Shown here piece by piece: positions 1 through 8,665 of a stretch of DNA of 32,720 bases. The stretch's first letter is position 1. Every line of letters starts with the position of its first letter. The DNA lies in assembly GCA_028818705.1 (NCBI GenBank), contig JAPPNJ010000033.1, forward strand, positions 1 through 32,720, given 5' to 3'. Source of the stretch: Candidatus Poribacteria bacterium (lineage in GTDB: Bacteria; Poribacteria; WGA-4E; WGA-3G). The notes under the pieces are model-generated. The model was given only the letters and a program-made list of their open reading frames with translations, was not told where the DNA came from and did no database searches. The position numbers and the translations under genes are program-made.

Positions 1-178
1 ATAGATCGATGAGGATATATCAACTCATTTTCTAATTTTGCGTAAGTCCTATATAGCATTTCTCGTCTCATTAGACGCGACAACGCGACATTAATTTAGC
101 CTCTCTGCAAAACGTATGATACCGCATCGCCTTTCACAGATTCATACAAAGACCCTGATTTTTTATATAAATATATGG

Positions 179-202
179 AAAAAAGTGAGGCACAGAGACC
201 TC
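179..202 (-). terminator. weak candidate terminator after the M16/isochorismatase operon
   Basis: Reading the minus strand past the isochorismatase stop, a short GAGG/CCTC stem with an 8-nt loop is followed by AC and a run of six T. The stem is only 4 bp, so this is a weak call. The rest of 1-238 shows no coding potential or other structure that I can support. Confidence 0.3.
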
Positions 203-238
203 GCCTAACAACAAACAATAATGGCTATTCGCAGAGTC

Positions 239-1018
239 CTACGCTGGAAGTTTCTCGACCGCCTCGAAGAGATCGGCATTTGATGCGCTAAAACCGTATT
301 GCTGTTCCACCTCTCGAACGGAGATTTCTGTGGTGAACAGATTATCGTAGGTATCAGGAAACTCTACACCCGTCGTGGCATCGCGGAGCAGGATAATGTT
401 ATAACCATATCGCCCCATAGATCTGATGCCGTAATCCCTGCCCAATACACACCAATTTGTCGCGAAACCCGCAAAGAGAAGGTGTAAAATACGCCGCTCC
501 TCCAGCAATTCATGTAACTGCTGTCCCGTAGCGATTACAAACTCTTCAGGTTTCACATCAATCGTAGGAGAGATAGAAAGCTGCGATGCGAGTTTGTCCC
601 AATGCACGCCGATACCCGGCGGTTGGCTACGGGGCCCGCGATAAATGGCGTAGTCGCCCTCCCGGCTTCGGAAATCGGCGGGTGGCCACGCTGAAGGCAC
701 AGACGGCTCAGGCGGTTTGTGGCGTTGGAGCTGCGCATACTGTTCGGCTACCGGCGGCGAGGGGGCATGTACGATTGTTAAGCCCACCTGCCGCGCAGCG
801 TCTAATACCGGCACAATGCCCTCAGTCGTTATCTGTGCAGCGCGTTCTATCCAACTTTCGATGAAATGCACGTTCCATACATCAACGAGGATCAAGGCGG
901 TCTCCTCAATCGGCAATGGCATTTCAAACTCACGACGGATGAAAGCGGTTTCACGGCATGGCACATCTGCCGGTGTGCTATCTTGAAAGTAGCGGACGCG
1001 TAAATCTAAGGTTTTCAC
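239..1018 (-). CDS. isochorismatase-family cysteine hydrolase
   Basis: A 259-residue protein of the isochorismatase-like alpha/beta hydrolase superfamily (nicotinamidase, isochorismatase and related amidases). The expected triad is visible: Asp46 in LILVDVWNVHF, Lys156 in DVKPEEF and the nucleophile Cys190 in GFATNWCVLGRD, followed by the usual GY-x-DA stretch. The protein has no signal peptide, so it is probably cytoplasmic. Its substrate cannot be read from sequence. The start codon is GTG and overlaps the upstream M16 stop as GTGA, so the gene is probably translationally coupled as the last cistron of the M16 operon. Its functional link to secreted peptidases is unclear. Confidence 0.85.
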   Translation of the reverse strand: MKTLDLRVRYFQDSTPADVPCRETAFIRREFEMPLPIEETALILVDVWNVHFIESWIERAAQITTEGIVPVLDAARQVGLTIVHAPSPPVAEQYAQLQRHKPPEPSVPSAWPPADFRSREGDYAIYRGPRSQPPGIGVHWDKLASQLSISPTIDVKPEEFVIATGQQLHELLEERRILHLLFAGFATNWCVLGRDYGIRSMGRYGYNIILLRDATTGVEFPDTYDNLFTTEISVREVEQQYGFSASNADLFEAVEKLPA

Positions 1019-3162
1019 CGTGGCTCCTGAAAGAGTGTATCGTCAAGTTCAGCATTCACCGTGACGCTGTTTATACGAGTTTCGGTGAAACGTTCACCCT
1101 CTACGTTTTGCTGAATATGATGCGGTACTTTGATACCATCTACATCACGATAATCGGCTAAGAGCGTTTCCTTGTTGACGACAACGCCCTGTTCCGTCTC
1201 GCGGAAGGCAAGTTTTACGATATAGTGTGTCTCCTCACTGATGAAAATTTTGAGTGCTTCACCTGAAGGCTGGGGCGCAAGTACAAGTACAGCGGATTTT
1301 CCCATAACTTCTTCTCTGCCAGCATATTGAATTGAACTATCGTCGTTGGCGAGACTGGCAAGCAACCAAATCGGTTGTCTGAAGATGTCATCTTTCAGCG
1401 GAGCCGTCATTTCAGGAGGTAAAGGTTGCGGTCCCATAGGAGTCAGGGCAAACCCAGAAGTCCCATTGAAAATAGTACTCATCTCACCTTGAGGCATTTT
1501 GATATCTTGTCGGACCTTGTCCGGATAGACTATATATTCCTTTAGATCCAGGTTCATCGGTCCCATCGGTGAGTTTGCTGTAGCTCGCCCTTCCATGACA
1601 ATATTTTTCACCGCTTGCAGCTTCTCAAGTCCACCGTGTGCCTCAGCTGCTGCTGCGAGGACTTCTTTGGCTTTCGCCATGTCCGTCTCACTCGCTTCAG
1701 GCATTGGTTCAACAGGAGGTGGTTCGGGTTGCTCTATCTCAATTTCGTTAACCGCCCCGAATTCATCAAGAGGTCGATCGAAATTGGCTTTATTTCCGAC
1801 GGTGACAATCGTGAGAGCGTCTGGATGGAGATATTTCTGTGCGACTGCTTGGACGTCCGCTGCTGCGACCTTAGCGATATTATCGGTATAGGTCTCAAGG
1901 AAGTCTGGTGCATAACCTCGATAGTCGAGCATCATCTGCTGAAATGCGATTTGCGCGCTGCTTTCAAAACCAAAAACAAACGAATTAATGAGTGAATCTT
2001 TAGTTCGCTGCAGCTCATCTTGCGGTACAGGCGTATCACGGAGCCCCTTGACGACATCAACAATGAGAGAAATCGCCTCGGCTGTTTTCTCGGTACGGGT
2101 CTGTGAATAAGCAAAAAACTCTCCCGGATTTGTGTAGTACGTTGTTTGCATTATACTACCGACCATATAGGCGAGTCCATGTTTTTCACGTACCTCCGTC
2201 ATAAGGCGAGAGGTAAAACCACTTTCACCAAGAATATCGTTCATGACTCGGAGCGCGAAAAAATCAGGAAAATCGGGTGTACGCTTAATACCGAAATGTC
2301 CGATTAACATTGTCGTTTGTGGGAGATCCTTGAAGATGTAATTAACAGAGGGTTTCGAGGTGCCATCCACTGTTGGAACGTCAGGAAAGGCAATCTCTGC
2401 GGCTCCCCATCCCTCAAATACCTTTTCAAGTTGAGCGATCAAGGTTTCCGTATCAAAGTCGCCTGTAATCGCGAGCATTATGTTATTAGGATAGTAATAT
2501 TTCGCATGAAATGCTTTGAGATCGTCAGCGGTGATGCTTTCGATGCCCCCCATCTCAGTATACCACCCGAAAGGATGATCGGTTCCGTATAGCAGGGCGG
2601 AGAAGTTCCGCCATGCAAGCTGGATAGGATTATCATTACGCCGACGGATGCGTTCAATTGACTGTTGCTTTCGGAGTTCCAGTTTATCTTCACGAAACGC
2701 AGGATTCCTAAGGACATCAGCGAAGATTTCCAAGCCTTTGTCGATATCTTCTGCGAGTGTCGAGAGGTTAATTGTACCGTATTCGCGGGACATACCGACT
2801 TCAACAGAAGCCGCCATGGATTCCAATTCCTCATTCAAGGCATCAGGTTCACGCGACACTGTGCCACCCGTCCTCATGACGCTTGCGAATATAGATGATA
2901 AGCCTACTTTATCGGCAGGATCGTAGATGTCGCCGGTTTTGATTAAACCGCTGATTCTAAAAAGCGGTAACTCGTGGTCTTCGATGAGGTAGAGCTTCAT
3001 TCCATTTGAAAGCGTCCGCTTCTCTGGAACGGGAGGTTTAAATTCAATCGGCTCAAAAGTGAGTTCTTCGTGTGGTCTCGCGAACGTAGTGGGAGTGCAC
3101 CACACGATGAGCCCAACGATCAGTGTGATGATAAGAAGTCCGGTAGAGGTCCATTTTTTCAT
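1015..3162 (-). CDS. non-catalytic M16 peptidase-like subunit with C-terminal LolA-like domain
   Basis: 715 residues with an N-terminal signal/anchor (hydrophobic residues 8-22), so probably exported. Two M16 halves follow. Where an active M16 enzyme has HxxEH, this protein has VGLSSIFASVMRTGG (about residues 86-100), so it lacks the zinc site. The second half keeps the Arg/Tyr region (GFTSRLMTEVREKHGLAY) typical of the substrate-binding partner. From about residue 480 a beta-rich domain starts with AKEVLAAAAEAHGGLEKLQ, resembling the LolA/LolB lipoprotein-carrier-like fold. The start shares one base with the stop of the catalytic M16 gene (TAATG), which implies coupled translation and a heterodimer like alpha/beta mitochondrial processing peptidase. 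The partner role is inferred from family precedent. Confidence 0.88.
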   Translation of the reverse strand: MKKWTSTGLLIITLIVGLIVWCTPTTFARPHEELTFEPIEFKPPVPEKRTLSNGMKLYLIEDHELPLFRISGLIKTGDIYDPADKVGLSSIFASVMRTGGTVSREPDALNEELESMAASVEVGMSREYGTINLSTLAEDIDKGLEIFADVLRNPAFREDKLELRKQQSIERIRRRNDNPIQLAWRNFSALLYGTDHPFGWYTEMGGIESITADDLKAFHAKYYYPNNIMLAITGDFDTETLIAQLEKVFEGWGAAEIAFPDVPTVDGTSKPSVNYIFKDLPQTTMLIGHFGIKRTPDFPDFFALRVMNDILGESGFTSRLMTEVREKHGLAYMVGSIMQTTYYTNPGEFFAYSQTRTEKTAEAISLIVDVVKGLRDTPVPQDELQRTKDSLINSFVFGFESSAQIAFQQMMLDYRGYAPDFLETYTDNIAKVAAADVQAVAQKYLHPDALTIVTVGNKANFDRPLDEFGAVNEIEIEQPEPPPVEPMPEASETDMAKAKEVLAAAAEAHGGLEKLQAVKNIVMEGRATANSPMGPMNLDLKEYIVYPDKVRQDIKMPQGEMSTIFNGTSGFALTPMGPQPLPPEMTAPLKDDIFRQPIWLLASLANDDSSIQYAGREEVMGKSAVLVLAPQPSGEALKIFISEETHYIVKLAFRETEQGVVVNKETLLADYRDVDGIKVPHHIQQNVEGERFTETRINSVTVNAELDDTLFQEPR

Positions 3163-4679
3163 TATTCACTGCCCTCCGCGTTGTCACCGGCGGATGCTAC
3201 TGCTTCTTTTTTAACGAGTGTAGCGACGGTGCGATTGCTTTTTGTAAAATAGGTATTTGCGACTTTCATGATGTCTTCAGGTGTAATCTTATACATATTT
3301 TCACGCCAACCCAGGATATAACGCCAGTCACCTGCGAGTGCTTCATAGTAAGTTAATTGGCGCGCCATTCCGGCATTTGAACTAAGACCTCGGATGAAAC
3401 TGGCATCAACCTGTTTGAGAATACGTTTAAATTCCTTTTCCTCAACAGGTTCAGTTTTAAGCTTTTCGAGTTCGGCGTAAATTGCCGCTTCAACATCGGC
3501 GGTTGTGTTCGGTGAGCGTGGTGTAGCACTGACAACAAAAAGATTGTCGTAGCGTCCACCGGGATACCCGTTTATCGCGTTAGCAGAAACAGCTATGCTC
3601 TTCTCGACAATGTTCTTATAGAACCGAGAAGTACGTCCATCAGAAAGTATCGCACTAATCATATCGAACACATAGTCGTCAAAATGCGGGATCGTCGGTT
3701 TATGATATCCAATCATGAGTTGGGGTTCGGCATCAAATTCGACTTCGATGCGGCGTTCCCCTTCCTGCGGAAGTTCTTTAGTTGTGACCTCAGGAGGGAG
3801 CGGTTGTGGCTGCATATCACCGAAGTATTTGTCAATAAGTGCGATCGTTTTTTCGGGGTTAATACTCCCAACAATAACCATAATTGAATTATTTGGAGCG
3901 TAGTGGATACGGAAAAATTCCTCAGCTTTGCGTCGATTGAGCATGGCAATATCTGAGGGCCAACCGATAATAGGTATACCGTAAGGGTGGGCAGTAAAAG
4001 CAGCAGCGATAAACTGTTCATAGAGTTTACCACCGGGTTGGGTATCAACACGCATCCGGCGTTCTTCTTTGACGGCTTCGCGTTCCACATAAAATTCACG
4101 TAGAACGGCGTTCTTAAGCCGATCAGATTCAAGCATTGCCCACAACTCTAATTTATTGGCTGGCAATTCCACTGTGTAAATGGTATAATCAACGGAGGTA
4201 CCAGCGTTGAATCCGGTGCTACCGTGTTGTGTATAGATTTCGGTATACTCGCCGGTGACGATCCATTCCTTTGCGCGCTCTTGTTGCTCTTTGAGTGCTG
4301 CTTCCAATTCAGTAATCTTATCGGCATCCGCCCTGGCGCCTTTTGCCCGTTCCATATCGAGTGCATCGCCTATCCGATCAATCTCGGCAAGCACTTCTTT
4401 CTCTTTTTCATAGTCTGTTGTGCCGATTGTCTTAGTGCCTTTGAACAGCATGTGTTCTAACATGTGTGCGATACCGCGTGTATCGTCCGATTCATCTACG
4501 GAACCGGCTCTAAAGAGGATGTAAGGCGCGATAGTCGGGGAGGTGTGGCGTTCAATCATCAATAACTTCAGACCATTGGGGAAAATGTGTTCCACCACTC
4601 GATCCGAGAGATCTTGTGCTGATACTATTCCGCATAAAGCAACAAAGAATAGGATCAGCAAATAACGTATTTTTTTCAT
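3162..4679 (-). CDS. catalytic M16 family zinc metallopeptidase, secreted
   Basis: 505 residues with a clear signal peptide (basic start, hydrophobic 6-19, likely cleavage after VSA). The inverted zinc motif HMLEH is at residues 72-76 and the distal acidic region EREAVKEERR at about 199-208. Between them is a charged insertion (about 90-140) that should form a coiled coil, as in many bacterial M16B enzymes. The second M16 domain runs to the C-terminus. It is the first cistron of the operon and is followed, with a one-base overlap, by the non-catalytic M16 partner. Expected role: degradation of small proteins or peptides in the periplasm or at the cell surface. The upstream gap 4680-4862 contains AT-rich DNA but no promoter I would defend. 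Confidence 0.92.
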   Translation of the reverse strand: MKKIRYLLILFFVALCGIVSAQDLSDRVVEHIFPNGLKLLMIERHTSPTIAPYILFRAGSVDESDDTRGIAHMLEHMLFKGTKTIGTTDYEKEKEVLAEIDRIGDALDMERAKGARADADKITELEAALKEQQERAKEWIVTGEYTEIYTQHGSTGFNAGTSVDYTIYTVELPANKLELWAMLESDRLKNAVLREFYVEREAVKEERRMRVDTQPGGKLYEQFIAAAFTAHPYGIPIIGWPSDIAMLNRRKAEEFFRIHYAPNNSIMVIVGSINPEKTIALIDKYFGDMQPQPLPPEVTTKELPQEGERRIEVEFDAEPQLMIGYHKPTIPHFDDYVFDMISAILSDGRTSRFYKNIVEKSIAVSANAINGYPGGRYDNLFVVSATPRSPNTTADVEAAIYAELEKLKTEPVEEKEFKRILKQVDASFIRGLSSNAGMARQLTYYEALAGDWRYILGWRENMYKITPEDIMKVANTYFTKSNRTVATLVKKEAVASAGDNAEGSE

Positions 4680-4822
4680 TTCCGATATTATGGCAGTTTC
4701 TTCGACCGAAGGTCGAGTGTTGGATAATGCCGTATCCTTTCTATTTAAATTTCTGCCCGTAAACCGAGCGATATTTTATATTCTGTATCAATTAAATACC
4801 GAAATACTGATAGAAAAACGAA

Positions 4823-4856
4823 AAAGGAACCTCGATTGGGAAATCGAGGATCCTTT
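4823..4856 (-). terminator. rho-independent terminator of the rubredoxin-like gene
   Basis: Inverted repeat 4825-4837 / 4842-4854 (13 bp with one mismatch, loop GGGA). On the minus strand it is followed by TTTTTCGTTTTTC. It begins 8 bases after the rubredoxin-like stop codon and separates that gene from the M16 operon. Confidence 0.8.
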
Positions 4857-4862
4857 CACGTC

Positions 4863-5120
4863 TTACTCTTTTTGCAGGTCACCGAGTAATCCAACGAGGG
4901 CGAATCTGACATGTGACGAGAGTGCAGAATTTTCTGCACGTAGGTCTGCGCCTTCTTCATCTGGGTACATGACATGCGCTGCGACTGCGCGCTTCACCCA
5001 TCGTTCTGCGCGGTCATCATAAGGAATGTATTTTTCTTTGGGTGCCGTGCATGCTGGGCACTCGTCTGGAGGGCTATCTGCTTCTTTCCACAAATAACCA
5101 CATGCTACACAAACAAACAT
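4863..5120 (-). CDS. small rubredoxin-like (rubrerythrin-type) iron protein
   Basis: 85 residues. Two CxxC knuckles, Cys4-Cys7 and Cys21-Cys24, frame a shortened rubredoxin fold (CVACGYLW ... DECPACTAPKEKY), closest in style to the C-terminal domain of rubrerythrins. These bind one Fe(Cys)4 (or zinc) and shuttle electrons or sense redox state. About 50 residues after the metal site match nothing I recognise. The ribosome-binding site AAAGGA is 7 bases before the ATG. The gene is monocistronic with a strong terminator directly after it. Cytoplasmic location is expected, and the electron partner is unknown. Confidence 0.8.
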   Translation of the reverse strand: MFVCVACGYLWKEADSPPDECPACTAPKEKYIPYDDRAERWVKRAVAAHVMYPDEEGADLRAENSALSSHVRFALVGLLGDLQKE

Positions 5121-5309
5121 TGTAAAGTCCTTTCTCAGTTTCTCAAGAAGACTAACATTTTTAATTCCGAATCACGAAACGAATTAATCCTCTGGAGATG
5201 AAGTTATGAATTTTGAAATTACTAACTACTGTACATTAGCAGATTAGGCTTTGAAATGCAAGGTTTAAATTGAAATATCTAACTACGATTTTAAACAATG
5301 CGCTTGCAG

Positions 5310-7361
5310 TTATCGTTCCGCCGACTGCTCCTTAAGTTCGGTAATACGGTCGCGTAAGGCGGCGGCTTCTTCATAGTCAAGTTCAACGGCAGCCTTCCGC
5401 ATCTGTCGTGTTAGGTCTGTAATCATCGCCTCAATATCTTGAGGTTCAATGTCCTCTACGGTAGGAACCGGTTTGCCGGATTCTTTTGCCTTATATTCCG
5501 TCTCAGACTCGGCAATGAGTTCTTGAATCGCTTTTTCAATCGTGGCGGGTGTGATGTCGTTATCAATGTTATACTGAAGTTGGATGTCTCGGCGGCGTTG
5601 TGTCTCCTGTATCGCTTCTGCCATCGCATCTGTAACGTCATCACCGTATAAGATTACCTCACCATCAACGTTCCGAGCGGCACGTCCAGCGGTTTGAACG
5701 AGTGATCTGACAGATCGTAGGAAACCGGGTCGGTCAGCGTCTAAGATTGCGACGAGAGAGACTTCCGGTAGGTCGAGTCCTTCGCGAAGTAGGTTGATGC
5801 CAACAAGTACATCGAAAACACCTTCGCGAAGTTGGCGTAGAATGCGAGCACGATCAAATACATCGATTTCAGAGTGCATGTAATCGGCACGGATACTCGC
5901 TTCGGTTAAGTATTCGGTCAAATCTTCCGCCATACGCTTGGTGAGGGTTGTAACGAGCACTCGCTGTTTGCGTTTGACGCGCTCCTTAATCCTACCAATG
6001 AGATGGTCTACCTGTCCTCTTACTGGATGGATAGTGATTTTGGGATCAACCAGTCCTGTAGGACGGATAATCTGCTCCACAACTTGTGCCCCGTTTTCCA
6101 TCTCATAGGAACCGGGTGTCGCAGAGACAAAAATAACCTGGTTGACCCGTCCTTCAACCTCGTCGAAACGGAGGGGACGATTGTCTAATGCAGAAGGCAA
6201 ACGGAATCCATACTTGACGAGTGTCTCTTTTCGTGATCGGTCGCCACGATACATACCGCGTAGCTGCGGGATGGTTACGTGGGATTCATCAATAAAAAGT
6301 AGGAAGTCGTCTGGGAAGTAGTGCATGAGGCAATATGGCGGTTCACCCGGTTGTAGTCCTGAAAGATGCCGTGAGTAGTTTTCAATACCAGAGCAGTAGC
6401 CCACCTCGCGTAGCATTTCCAAATCAAAACGAGTGCGCTGTTCAATGCGTTGCGCTTCCAGCAATTTATTTTCCTTCTCAAAAGTGAGAATCCGCTCTTG
6501 GAGTTCAAGTTCAATATTAATTAATGCCTCATCGAAGATTTCAGCATCGGTCATGAAATGCTTAGCCGGATAAATTTCAAGGAAGTCCCGCTGCGCCAAT
6601 ACCTCGCCCGTTGTGGTATCAATCTCGCTAATGCGATCGATTTCGTCACCAAAGAGTTCGATGCGGTAAGCGTTTTCGCTATATGCAGGAAATACCTCAA
6701 TGACATCGCCGCGTGCGCGGAAGATGCCTTGCCAGAATTCGACATCGTTGCGGACGTATTGAATATCAACTAAGGCACGTAGGAGGGCATCACGCCGAAC
6801 AACGTCTCCGACTGTTATTTGGACGCGTTGGTTCTCAAATTCTCGCGGGGATCCAAGACCATAGAGGCAGGAAACACTTGCAACAACGATAACATCGCGC
6901 CGCGATATTAGGGATGCCGTTGCAGCGAGCCGCATCCGCGTGATTTCCTCGTTAATACGAACATCTTTTTCGATAAAGGTATCCGTAGACGGAATGTATG
7001 CCTCGGGTTGATAGTACTCATAATCGCTGACGAAGTAGTGAACGGCGTTATTTGGAAAAAATAAGCGGAATTCGTTGTAGAGCTGCGCAGAAAGCGTTTT
7101 ATTCGGCGAGATCACAAGCGTGGGCAACTGGACGTTCTGTATTACATTCGCCATCGTGTAAGTTTTGCCAGAACCTGTTACACCAAGCAGTGTCTGCGCC
7201 TTATCCCCACGGGAAAGTCCTTCTGTGAGTTTGTCAATGGCTTGAGGCTGGTCGCCCTGTGGTTCAAAGTCTGAGATTAGTTCAAATTTCTGGTGCTCCA
7301 ATTTGGGAGTGTCATCTTCTGGGCAGTCAATCTCCGTTAGCAATTCCCAATTCTTTCTCAT
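5310..7361 (-). CDS. uvrB: UvrB, excinuclease ABC subunit B
   Basis: 683 residues, full length. UvrB is the damage-verification helicase-like subunit of nucleotide excision repair. It is loaded by UvrA and recruits UvrC. Visible features: Walker A GVTGSGKT (60-67), the DNA-inserting beta-hairpin segment SDYEYYQPEAYIPSTD (about 114-129), DESHVTIPQLRGMYRGDRSRK, the helicase motif LREGLDLPEVSLV, QTAGRAARN, and the C-terminal UVR motif (DYEEAAALRDRI) that binds UvrC. About 25 residues precede the usual FELISDFEPQGDQP start. AAGGAG lies 12 bases before the ATG, so this start is plausible although a little far. The promoter region shares a word with that of lexA (7455-7469), suggesting SOS control. 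Confidence 0.97.
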   Translation of the reverse strand: MRKNWELLTEIDCPEDDTPKLEHQKFELISDFEPQGDQPQAIDKLTEGLSRGDKAQTLLGVTGSGKTYTMANVIQNVQLPTLVISPNKTLSAQLYNEFRLFFPNNAVHYFVSDYEYYQPEAYIPSTDTFIEKDVRINEEITRMRLAATASLISRRDVIVVASVSCLYGLGSPREFENQRVQITVGDVVRRDALLRALVDIQYVRNDVEFWQGIFRARGDVIEVFPAYSENAYRIELFGDEIDRISEIDTTTGEVLAQRDFLEIYPAKHFMTDAEIFDEALINIELELQERILTFEKENKLLEAQRIEQRTRFDLEMLREVGYCSGIENYSRHLSGLQPGEPPYCLMHYFPDDFLLFIDESHVTIPQLRGMYRGDRSRKETLVKYGFRLPSALDNRPLRFDEVEGRVNQVIFVSATPGSYEMENGAQVVEQIIRPTGLVDPKITIHPVRGQVDHLIGRIKERVKRKQRVLVTTLTKRMAEDLTEYLTEASIRADYMHSEIDVFDRARILRQLREGVFDVLVGINLLREGLDLPEVSLVAILDADRPGFLRSVRSLVQTAGRAARNVDGEVILYGDDVTDAMAEAIQETQRRRDIQLQYNIDNDITPATIEKAIQELIAESETEYKAKESGKPVPTVEDIEPQDIEAMITDLTRQMRKAAVELDYEEAAALRDRITELKEQSAER

Positions 7362-7454
7362 TTTGGCTTCTTGCTCCTTCTCACAGATTGGATTGTTTTG
7401 TAAAGGGATTTACATGGAAATTACAATTAATACATACGGTAGGCAGTGTGTTTT

Positions 7455-7469
7455 ATATAGTATACCATA
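7455..7469. promoter_or_regulatory. candidate SOS-like operator upstream of uvrB
   Basis: The plus strand reads ATATAGTATACCATA, about 95-110 bases before the uvrB start. It matches the lexA promoter site at 21494-21508 in 13 of 15 positions (ATATAGTATANNATA). Reading toward uvrB it contains TATACT/TATATA, so it could overlap a -10 box. It is AT-rich, so chance similarity is possible. Confidence 0.3.
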
Positions 7470-7612
7470 TTCTGCCAGAAATGTGTTAGCACAAAGAACA
7501 CCTATCGAAACATCACACTTGAAAAAACTTAGCTGTATGTTAGACACTATACAATGTATTCAAAGGCTACGGACATCAGAACCCGTCGAATCAAGCAAAT
7601 TCAAAGCGGTAA

Positions 7613-7747
7613 GTCAAAGACCGTCCATTTCATCACGAGGACCCGTTTGATAGATCGTTAATCGCCCAAGCAAACATCGAAAATTTGACAGTCGTTATCC
7701 GTGATTCACGGATACAGACATATAGTATTCCTCTCCTTGATGCTTAA
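7613..7747 (+). pseudogene. C-terminal remnant of a PIN-domain (VapC-like) toxin
   Basis: After an in-frame stop at 7610-7612, 44 codons are open to TAA at 7745-7747. They encode HHEDPFDRSLIAQANIEN, then LTVVIRDSRIQTYSIPLLDA. This is the conserved C-terminal signature of the PilT/PIN ribonuclease toxins (HRDPFDRxLIAQA ... LVTRDxxFxxY), including the Asp residues that help bind the metal. The N-terminal two thirds of a PIN domain (LLDTHxxLW and onward) and an antitoxin are not seen upstream, so this is a broken gene fragment. Confidence 0.7.
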
Positions 7748-7809
7748 GAACCGAATGAACCGTGGTGGCAACTGGGCAGATGGATCACTTAATCAAGTAT
7801 GAATCCTGA

Positions 7810-7991
7810 TTATCGCTTTCCGTCTTTGAATCTTGCGATAGCGTCGCGTTCAGCGAGTTCTGTTTTGGCATAGTGTGCTGGCATTTGCAGGACTTCCAAC
7901 GTCCTGCGACTTGCATATCAACGACGGTTGCATCGGCTTGGGCGAGAGAGATAGCAAATCCGACTCGGAGGGAATGAAAAGAACCTAATTC
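7810..7991 (-). pseudogene. frameshifted C-terminal remnant of a tyrosine recombinase/integrase
   Basis: The minus strand encodes HSLRVGFAISLAQADATVV (His at 7976-7974), then DMQVAGRWKS. After the loss of one base near 7890 it continues in another frame as LQMPAHYAKTELAERDAIA and ends at TAA 7812-7810. This is the C-terminal catalytic block of a tyrosine recombinase: the HxLR box with the second catalytic Arg, the GRW position and the nucleophile Tyr (codon 7872-7870). A TAG blocks extension at 7994-7992, and the N-terminal part is missing. It is a remnant of an integrative element, directly downstream of the exporter operon. Confidence 0.72.
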
Positions 7992-8014
7992 CTATCTACA
8001 GTAGCGTAGAGATT

Positions 8015-8632
8015 TTACCATGGAAGTGGTTCGTTTTGCAGATAGGGACGCAGCATATTTCGGAGTTTGTGGCGTGCGTGGTGTAGATTCGTTTTAATGG
8101 TTCCCTCCGATTTGTTCATGCGTAAAGCAATCTGTTTTACCGAAAGTTCATGAAAATATCGCAGACGAAAGGAGAGACGCTGTCCCGGAGGCAACTGCTG
8201 CACAGCTCTGCTGATGATGTGTCCGAGCTCTTTCCTTTCAAGAATTTCAGAAGGTGAAGGTTGCGTATCGGTCATGCGAAGTATATCATCCGGGTTCTGA
8301 GGTAATCCTTCTGATCCTAAAACATATCGTCTATCTTGTTTTCGGATGAAGTCAATACAACAATTGACAGCAATTTGGTAGAGCCAACTATAAAATACGG
8401 ACTGCCCTCTGAAATTAGGCAATGCTTGCCATGCCTTTAAGAATACTTCTTGACAGAGGTCTTTCGCTGTCTCTCGGTCGCCAACTCGCTTATAAATGAG
8501 GTTATAGATTTTGTACTGATATTTGGACACGAGCGGATTAAAAGCATTTGCCTCGCCGTTCTGGGCACGCGTGACGAGTTCCTGCTCATCGAAATTGTTA
8601 AGTTCAGTGTGTACTGTTATGTGACTTCTCAT
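8015..8632 (-). CDS. ECF-family (RpoE-like) RNA polymerase sigma factor
   Basis: 205 residues. The sigma-2 region (about 20-90) contains NLIYKRVGDRETAKDLCQEV and SWLYQIAVNCCIDFIRKQ. A variable linker follows, then the sigma-4 helix-turn-helix (about 140-195) with LSVKQIALRMNKSEGTIKTN. It directs RNA polymerase to alternative promoters. AAGGAG lies 6 bases before the ATG. It is the last cistron of the ABC/NEW3/TolC operon, 33 bases after the TolC-like gene. No anti-sigma factor is adjacent, which is unusual for an ECF factor. Control may come from transcription of the operon itself or from an unlinked regulator. Confidence 0.92.
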   Translation of the reverse strand: MRSHITVHTELNNFDEQELVTRAQNGEANAFNPLVSKYQYKIYNLIYKRVGDRETAKDLCQEVFLKAWQALPNFRGQSVFYSWLYQIAVNCCIDFIRKQDRRYVLGSEGLPQNPDDILRMTDTQPSPSEILERKELGHIISRAVQQLPPGQRLSFRLRYFHELSVKQIALRMNKSEGTIKTNLHHARHKLRNMLRPYLQNEPLPW

Positions 8633-8665
8633 TTTTTTCTCCTTACGTGTGTCTTGGATAGTATA

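Larger units (their letters stand above)
7362..8014. other. 653-bp gene-poor stretch with decayed mobile/TA remnants
   Basis: No intact gene. The left part (to about 7500) is the uvrB leader and promoter region. 7613-7747 holds the plus-strand tail of a PIN-domain protein and 7810-7991 the minus-strand tail of a tyrosine recombinase. I see no terminator with a T-tract after the sigma gene that ends at 8015. The rest is unassigned. Confidence 0.7.

Noticed and set aside
7303..7650. 115-codon plus-strand open frame overlapping the uvrB start
   Set aside because: It overlaps uvrB antisense, its composition is not protein-like, and the PIN signature lies in a different frame.
7880..7947. Minus-strand GCAACC with CGCAGG 17 bases on, as a third ECF promoter
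   Set aside because: The -10 does not match CGTCA and the sequence is explained as part of the recombinase remnant.
8000..8014. Hairpin TCTAC ... GTAGA after the sigma stop as the operon terminator
   Set aside because: Only 5 bp with no following T-run.
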